A DNA stretch of 64,000 nt from Timema cristinae (taxonomy: Eukaryota; Arthropoda; Insecta; Phasmatodea; Timematidae), in the NCBI GenBank assembly GCA_039000515.1, contig JBCFYV010000001.1, positions 52,570,410 to 52,634,409 of the forward strand, written 5' to 3'. Below, piece after piece: positions 36,401 to 45,400 of this stretch; the first letter of the stretch is position 1; each line of letters starts with the position of its first letter. Under the pieces are notes generated by a model. That model made no database searches, was not told the origin of the DNA, and saw only the letters and a program-made list of their open reading frames with translations. The translations under genes were made by a program, and so were the position numbers.

Positions 36401-39400
36401 CCTGAGGAGAACCAGCCTACAACTTACCAACTTCATGTAGTTCCTGAGAGAGAACCCAGCCTACAACTTACAACTTCATGTAGTTCCTGAGGGAGAACCC
36501 AGCCTACAACTTACCAACTTCATGTAGTTCCTGAGGGAAACCCAGCCTACAACTTACAACTTCATGTAGTCCTGAGGGAGAACCCAGCCTACAACTTACC
36601 AACTTCATGTAGTTCCTGAGGAGAACCCAGCCTACAAACTTACCAACTTCATGTAGTTCCTGAGGAGAACCCAGCTACAACTTACCAACTTCATGTAGTT
36701 CCTGAGGGAGAAACCAGCCTACAACTTACCAAACTTCATGTATTCCTGAGGAGAACCCAGCCTACAACTTACAACTTCATGTAGTTCCTGAGGAGAACCA
36801 AACTACAACTTACCAACTTCATGTAGTTCTGAGAGAGAACCCAGCTACAACTTACAACTTCATGTAGTTCCTGATGGGAACCAGCTACAAACTTACCAAC
36901 TTCATGTAGTTCCTGAGGGAGAACCAGCCTACAACTTACCAACTTCATGTAGCTCCTGAGGGAGAACCAGCCTACAACTTACCAACTTCATGTAGTTCCT
37001 GAGGAGAACCCAGCCTACAACTTACCAACTTCATGTAGCTCCTGAGGGAGAACCAAGCCTACAACTTACCAACTTCATGTAGTTCCTGAGAGAGAACCCA
37101 GCCTACAACTTACCAACTTCATGTAGCTCCTGAGGGAGAACCCAGCCTACAACTTACCAACTTGATGTAGTTCCTGAGGGAGAACCCAGCCTACAACTTA
37201 CCAACTTCATGTAGTTCCTGAGGGAGAACCCAGCCTACAACTTACCAACTTCATGTAGTTCCTGAGAGAGAACCCAGCCTACAACTTACCAACTTCATGT
37301 AGTTCCTGAGGGAGAACCAAGCCTACAACTTACCAACTTCATGTAGTTCCTGAGGGAGAACCCATGCTGCCATGTGTTGGCGCTGTCACACTTTAGAGGC
37401 CTTGTATGGATGCTGTTGGTTTCGTCCAGTTGATGGAGCGCCTGAGCAAACAGATTCACGGCGTCATACAACAGCGCCGCCTCCAACTGAGAAGAAAGAA
37501 AATTAAAGATAACTTCACATAATCTAATACCTCTAATGGTCTTAGTATAATTAAGTCATTAGTACAAACGTATGTTCAACGTATCAGTTGATAAAATTAA
37601 GTGGTGACCTCGGAGCAGGCAAGACACTCTGGAAATGGAGTCAGGTATCAAAAATGCTTCCAGGCTTGTTTTTTTGTCATTGCATTCTTTGTTTACAAAA
37701 TCTTATTCTTATAAAATGGATAAAATAATTAAAGTATATAAAGAATATAGTCTATATTATAAGTCAAAATAAACTATAAATCATTATCAGGTCTACAGCA
37801 ACTACGAGTTCGAACAATTTCAATTTTAACCAATTTTAACAGTATATTCTTGTGAATACTAAAAAAGGATTTCTCTAATAGTTTTTTAACCATAATTATG
37901 TTGAAAGTAGATATTTATTTCATTAAAATAAATATGGAACAAAGAACCAAAGCTCAACAAATTCATGAATAATACAAATTACTACTCGTTAGGTTTACTT
38001 CAGTAGTGTTTTCAGAAATACGCTGAAACTGCACAAGTGCCAACCAGAAGCGCTTGATTGAGAATTTACTGTTTAAATCTTTAATTGATTGAAATATTTC
38101 ACGACAGTAGGAGGAAGATCTAATATTGTTTATTTAACCTCCATATTCTATAGATATGTATGCACCTCCTATTTCCTTCACTATCCTCTCACACAGCTTA
38201 GTACTTTAAATTCAAATTTAAGTTGACTACTAGGCTTTCGCGACTGCCAAGGGTTTGCAATAATAAAGCTCAATAAGCCGCTATCTAAATAAAAACATAA
38301 TTTGTACCAAAAAAGAAAAAGTTAAGATTACATACCATTTCAAGAATTAGGAAACTGTTATTTGCATCGATGATATTTGATGCTAGGCTTTAAAATTTGT
38401 GGTGACTTTACTTTTATCATTGATGAAAAATGAGTGTCCATAAGCCGTGGTCTTTTGAGTGTTTTTTTCCTTTTAAGATAAAACAACTTTTCACAAAATT
38501 TACACTTATGTTCTGGCAAGCATTGCACATATTTGTTGCACAAATACTAATTCTTAGAATTGATCTAAAGTGAGTAAAGAATAAACATTTGTTATTGTTA
38601 CGTTCAAGCCTTTCCCTGCCAAGAAATAACTATATTTGATATTAATTTTATTACTGCATTAGCGTTTTAAATCGGAACTCTCCTTGGGGTTGTTTAAACT
38701 ATACTGGATTTGTTATATAAATAAATCAAGCTATTAATTGTATTTATTATAAGTAAAACCAAATACACATCACTGTAAACTGGTTCATCTCTTGTCCGGG
38801 ACAACTGCTTCCCTCAACCGACACTCAAAATGTGGGGAGAGCTTTCTCGCTCCAAAAGTGATAACACGATTCCAAAGTAATACTCTCGAAGCTTGATACC
38901 GTCACTTACTAATTCTACACCAATCAAAGCCTTTGCTTGGCCCTTGGTGTGATGACCTAGTGGCTTAGGGTGGCCCGTCCGGTTTGTAATGGGGGAAGGG
39001 GGTAGCTGGTCTTTGCCGGTGACATATACTCCATTCACGGTAGGAATTACTGTCTGAAAGGTATTTTTTCCTACTAATATCCTACTATATAATAGATTTC
39101 TGGTAGGGAAAAAGGCGTTTCAGAAAACAATTCCTACGGTGAACGGACTTTAGAACGAAATATTTCCCACCATGACCAAGCTATCAACAAAGTTGTGCCG
39201 CTAATGGGCCCCCTTCCCTTTCTTGTGAGCCACACCCACATGCACCAAACATATTTACCTTATGTATATTATTTTCTATTAAATATTGATAACGATTAAT
39301 TTAAGTTAACAGTACAACAAACTAACTTGATGGATTCACACAAATAATGGTCAGTTTTCAAATGTCATAGACCTAACCGGTGTATTTCTACAGCGTTTAT

Positions 39401-42400
39401 AAATAAAATAATCAAGATGCATTCTATTGCGGTACATATACAATATCCACGGGACGCACAGAGTCATCAACCGGATCACGTGCAGCCTGTGGGCTACTAG
39501 TTTGACATGCTTACAGTAAGAGAGTAATGTGATAGGTAATCACCTACCTTGACAGTCTCTGGCGAGATGTCCAATTTCCTTTCATACCTCAGCTCTCCGT
39601 ACCTCCAGTCGTATATGGCGTTCTGTACCTCTAGCCTAGTGGGATCAACTAGCCTCAAGGTGGTGATATTAGTCTGAATGTACTGGAACTCTTTGAAATC
39701 CACGGTGTGAGCATCCTGTAAGTATTAATCATACACACGAAGAACAAGATAGCGTTTCAAAGATTGAGACAATTTTCTCATAGTTTTTTAATGCCGGATT
39801 GGAAATGTTTCACGCCACACTAGCCTAATGCCCAAATATAATAAAAATAAGAGCCTAATATGTTTTTAGTTTGAAGTATTTCAATTTGATCTGGCGGGTC
39901 ACGTGGATCGAGCTCGGGGGCTGCGGGCTGTACATTCTTGACTTAAGACGTAACTCTCGTGATAGACTGGAATGTCAATAAAGACGGAGATTGGGGTTTT
40001 AATATCAGTCAGGTGTACTCAGGGTAGAGTTTCTTGAATTATTTTCCCCTCTTCCTCCAAGAAAACACCGGTAAAATTCTACTAAATTCAATCTTACTCA
40101 TCTTTATCACATTATCGCACAACCCGAACGGCTAGTAAGATATGGTGCTAAAAGAAAAAAAATTACTTTATCTTTCGTAAACAAGGACAGACATGCAGCA
40201 GCAGCAGCTTAAAATACACGAGCACAGAGAGGAAGATGAAGCAGGAGAAGGTTATCGCCAACGAGCCTAAGGCCTGAGGCCTAGCAACTGGCATATGTAT
40301 CTATGACTTCTTGAATGCTGTATCCAAGAGTAAAGAGTTCAGAGGTTCTTCCTGTTTTTCATCAAGTGTTCCTTGAACGTCATTGCCTATTTAACTCTGT
40401 ATTGTTTCTTCTGATTTTGTAATAAAGGATGAATGGGAGGCTACCCATCGGGATAGTTTGTTCACCTTTCGGCTGTCCCTTGAGACCTCCCCTGCTGCAT
40501 CTAATTTTCCGCGTGGTTGAAAGGAGCTCGTGACTTATCTAAGAGCTTCTTACACTGTAATATTTTGCCAGGACCAATCATTATATATAAATATGTATAC
40601 TTGATAGTGTGTATACCTTAACATGCATGAAAATTAAAGTATTTGTATGACGCATGTTCTGTTTACATTTAAATTCGAGTGCTCAAATATTTTGGTGCCA
40701 ATAGATAATTGTCAGCCAGCTGAACGTGCACATTAGTAGTATTTGCATGTGTAAACCACGATTGTTGCGACAATTAAAAAATAGCTTTGCCTTCTAGCCA
40801 CGTTCATCTCCAACGTAACTGACCTGCAGGAAAATATTTGCACAGTATTTAAATTTTACTGTAAACCTTTATTTGCTCGACAGTTGGATTAGCATGGCTA
40901 TTGACGCAAGTAAAATATAATAATTGCTTAGCGCTTTAAGGACCGGCTAAACGGAGCCACACAGCACTACATTTTTCCGTTGGAATGTTATCCGGGTTTT
41001 TAAATGCAGGTGACTACATGAGTCCACACTGCACCACACCAGCGGGGACGAATCGTCGAGAGAGCATTGCTCGGTGTGGACCGTGTAGCCAACTACCACC
41101 GGAAATAAATATTCGGGAGCTTCCGAACTTTGTTTTCATGCTAACCAGTAAGTACTGTAGGGATGGACGAAACAGTGATTTTACGATAGTGGTGACCACA
41201 TTGACCTTGATTTTATAAGAGCAGTGATCTCTACCAGTGATTATTCACAGTGATTGGCAGTCACTGTGTCAGCACTTGTAAAACTAGACATTTCTTTCAA
41301 AGCCGTTGCACATGTGACGCTGTAGTCACTGTTCCCAACATTACATACAAGATAAACAATCTTATATACAACAGCTTATTGAACAACCAACATTCTTCTT
41401 CTTAATTATTAACTAACTTAAAAGTTTATTCCTCGTAATTAATAGCTAACTTAATTTTATGAAAATAGGCAAACACCTATGCAAATAAAAATACAAACTT
41501 ATTTTGTAATAGAACTCAGTATATAAATAATATAGAAATGGTTAGAAAATGCGGTGCGGCTCGTGTAGCCACTTGCTAGAAAATGCGGTGTGGGTTGGCT
41601 CCGTGTAACCGTATCTTTAGCCACTTCGTAAACTAGTTTTAATTATTAACTGTAACACACCAGAGAAGTAAGGAGGTAGCTCTCGTAGTCTCCCATCATG
41701 TTGACTTCCCTGGCTTGTCTCAGGATGCTCACGAGATGATCCGTATCGCAGTCTAGCACGATGTGTGTTTCCGAGGACTCGTGGATTTCCTTCAGCACCG
41801 TTCTAGAATGCCACCAGATGTTTTGAGAAACTTGCGTTTGAATTGTTCAATTCATTACTACCTTCTAAAACTATTTAGATTGAAAGGATGAAATATTTGT
41901 ATTTAGAGGAAACTATTTTAAAAATAACAAGAGATTAGTAGGTATGTTTTGTTCCTTGCTTCCGGTGTAAATCTTTGAACAGCCTTAGGAAGTCATATGG
42001 GATATATGTAACGATATAAGAATAGTTGATTTCTTGATAAAAAAAAACTGAAACAGCTAATGGTTTAATTGTTATTTTTAACTTGTTAATTTACTTTGAA
42101 GTTGTTTATCAAAATTATATTTATTGTCATAATCATAATCATCATTATAATTACGTCATCAATTTCGTAATTGATTTTCGGCTGTTCTACACTGTTGACT
42201 ACTCTTGGCCAAATTTGCTTACATCTTTGTACCTTTTTCCGCCAACATCGTCAACTATGTGATTCATGAACTCTAGTTTTGATCTCTTTATCCCTTACTT
42301 ATCTTTTAGATCATTCATTTTTATTTTAAAAATGTTAGAATTATATGTTTATAAATATTAAAAGCCTATTTGTGAGGTGAACCTGTAGTCGGTGCCTTCC

Positions 42401-45400
42401 CCCAACTGCCGGACAACGATGGGTGGGTCTGAAGGCTCCGAGCTTTCAGGATCTCCTGCAACCGTTTGAGGCCTTCATTGGACTCGTACACAATGGTGAA
42501 CGTCTTCCAGTTCAGAAACTTGATGACATCTACGTAGGCCTGAGGAAAAAGTAATACGGCCTTAAAAAGAAAACATATAATAATGGATCTATACATAAAA
42601 GTGAGTACTAAAGCACTAATTCCATTCAGAGCAAACACTAAGTTTCAGCACAGTTCAAGAGGAGTCCGCTCTGTTCTGCCGAGGGGCTTCAATAAAATGA
42701 GTTAATTACGGAAATTTCAGTTGCCGCCCACATACATTTTCTGTATTCTGAATTATAAAACTAAAACATATTTCTACCCATTTACAATTTTTCATCGATT
42801 GACCTTTATATTTAAGTCCAAAACTTAAAAGTAGATTCCTTGTGCAGTTGTTAGTGGTTCTGTATTGTGCATGTGTGAAAAAAAACTATACAGATCGCAA
42901 ATCACGATGAATCGATTTAAATTAGCTAAAAAATAATACCTGGACATAGGAATCGAGCCCGGGACTACAAATGGCAGTACAAAGCCGACTATCGAGTCGC
43001 TGGTTGCTCTGGTATTAATGACAGCTCAAAGTAGCCGCCCATCACATAATCTGCCTTAAACTGGGAATAAAGAATGTCCCTGAGAATGATACAAATTCTG
43101 TTTAGTTCTGTGGTATAAAGTCGACGTGTAAAACCAAGGGTTACGGTTTGATTACCGTGTCTAAGGAACCATTTTCAACTAATTGAAATTGTATCCGTTA
43201 CCTAAAGCTTAGTCCACATTGACAACAAACACAGCCCATATACATATGTCTGAAATAAATGTCCGCAATAAAATGCACCCGTGCTTGCGGAGACCACATA
43301 AAAAAGACCAAGGGAAATTGTATGCGGGCTGCAGTGTCCACTCTGGACAAACCCCGCGAGACTCATATCGACTCCTCTGTGCATTCAGACAAAGTCGAGC
43401 GTTGTTTGTCTTCATCTTGTTTGAGTTAAATTACTTCTAGCGTGGTGAGAAAGATGTCAGAATTCGCTGAATCAGTGTAGTAAAAAGTAGAGGTGTGCTT
43501 TGTGATGTGAAAAATAAAAAAACTACCATAAGCTATTGCTTAGAGAGTATAGATCATTCCCAGCTTTCTGAAAGTGTTGAAGTAACTTTTTTTTTTCAAA
43601 ATTATAATACATTATTTCTACATTAAAAAATGCGAATTTAAAACCTAATCAGATTTATGTTTATCAAAACAATGGAGGTGAATAGAAGAGCTGAAAACTA
43701 TCATCCCCTTTTAATTTTTTAATGAATGTTTTCTTATTCATATATCTATACTTATAAAATAACATGTCTTGACTGACTGACTGACTGATTCATCATCGCT
43801 GAGCGCAAACTATCAAGGCTACAAGCATGAAATTCGGACTGTATATTCATTTTGTTATGTAGGCACCCACTAAGAAAGGATTTTAGAAAATTTCACCCCA
43901 AAGGGGTCAAAATATGGGATGATAATATGTATGAAAGTCCGTCATTTTGAAAGTTACATAAACAAAATTTTGTATTTCGGTTATTGACGTAAAACAAATA
44001 AATACGTGTTTCAGGAATTTTGGAAATTTTATTTAATAAGGGATGAAAAAGGGGGTGAAAGTTTGTATCGGACTTGCATTATTTTTGATCTGAGGTCAAG
44101 TTATGGTCATCAACGTAACGTAATATTTTAAATTAATCTGTAAATACATATGTATATTTTCGTATTTGTATATAATCAACTTCCACGTGAGCAAAGCCGC
44201 GGGAAACAGCTATCTAGTATTGTATATAAAGAGGTACAATAAGTATTAACAAAAAATAAACAGTCATAAACCCCTGTGAATAACAACCTAAATAATTTTA
44301 CCCTCAGTTTCCGGATTTTACAATAGGTGGCGTGCGACTCATTTAAAAAAAAGAGTGAAAACGCGAACGAAGTTGTGGGCAACAGCTAGTCCTTCATATA
44401 AAAGGTCAGATTCAACGTGGCATCCTTTTCCAAGAATATTGTATTTGTTTGAGATCTTTTCATTAACTTTATGTAGTTTATTAACAGTTGACTGACCCGT
44501 TTCAGTGGCCGAACGATTTAAGGCATCACTATCATGTTAGATTGGCCTGCTAAAGACGATGGGTTCAAATTACGGTTGGTTCTACTGAGAGGGGTTTTTC
44601 CTAGATGGTTTTCCACTCTTCTCCCAAGAAAATGCGGGTAGATTTATTCTAAATTGCTTCCATCTTCATTCTCACCCTACAAAATAATTATTAGACATGC
44701 ATATAACCTGAACATGTAGCAAAACTCAGTAAAAAATAATAATATCGAGTTAATTTTTAATCAAAATAAATGTGAGTGAATCTCATATGCTGCAGTACCC
44801 CCTTAATAATCATGGCGGTAGGATATTTTGTAGGCCATGTATTTAGATGACCTTTCATTGAAGATTACCCGGCAAACTCCACCAAGTTAAACATTACTTT
44901 TGCCAGCACGTCAGGATCTGGATGCAAGTTTAGCTGACAGCGCGTGTCTGGTCTGGGGCAAGCGCGCCAGTTGGTCTGCAGGTTGGGGATCTCCAGCGTC
45001 TCGCAGATGGACCGCACGATCCCGCCAGACGTCGTTGACTGGGGACCGAAAATGGCGGCGATGCCGATCTCCGTCAAGTCACAAACTAAGAGCAAGAAGG
45101 TGCGCTGTTAGTTCGTATTGCTTTTTCGTAATAAGTTTGACAATAATATATTTTTTAACGCTTCTACCAAAAGAAGACACTATAGACTATTGCAAATAAT
45201 GAAGTAGTATCGAAAGAGGCAAAAGGGCAGTATATAAACATGTGCTAGTGCCAACATTGTTTCATGGATGTGAAGCGTGGGTTTGTCAGAAGAAACACAA
45301 GATCAAGGTGAAAGCGATTGGAATGAAATAGCTAAGAAATGTACGAGGAAAAACTGGTATGTACAGAGTCAGTGATGAATGGGGGCTGAAGGAGAGTGTT

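Larger units (their letters stand above)
42540..44897. other. Intron with tRNA-like and dispersed repeats
   Basis: A minus-strand tRNA-like piece lies at about 42935-43030 (ggaatcgagcccgggac). A dispersed (tgac)n element lies at 43750-44400 and a SINE at 44495-44745. Overlapping short frames at 43200-43440 match nothing known. Confidence 0.6.

Noticed and set aside
40985..41218. Possible small gene ([16 protein letters not shown]...)
   Set aside because: No recognisable domain, and it sits inside a probable TIR element in a receptor intron.
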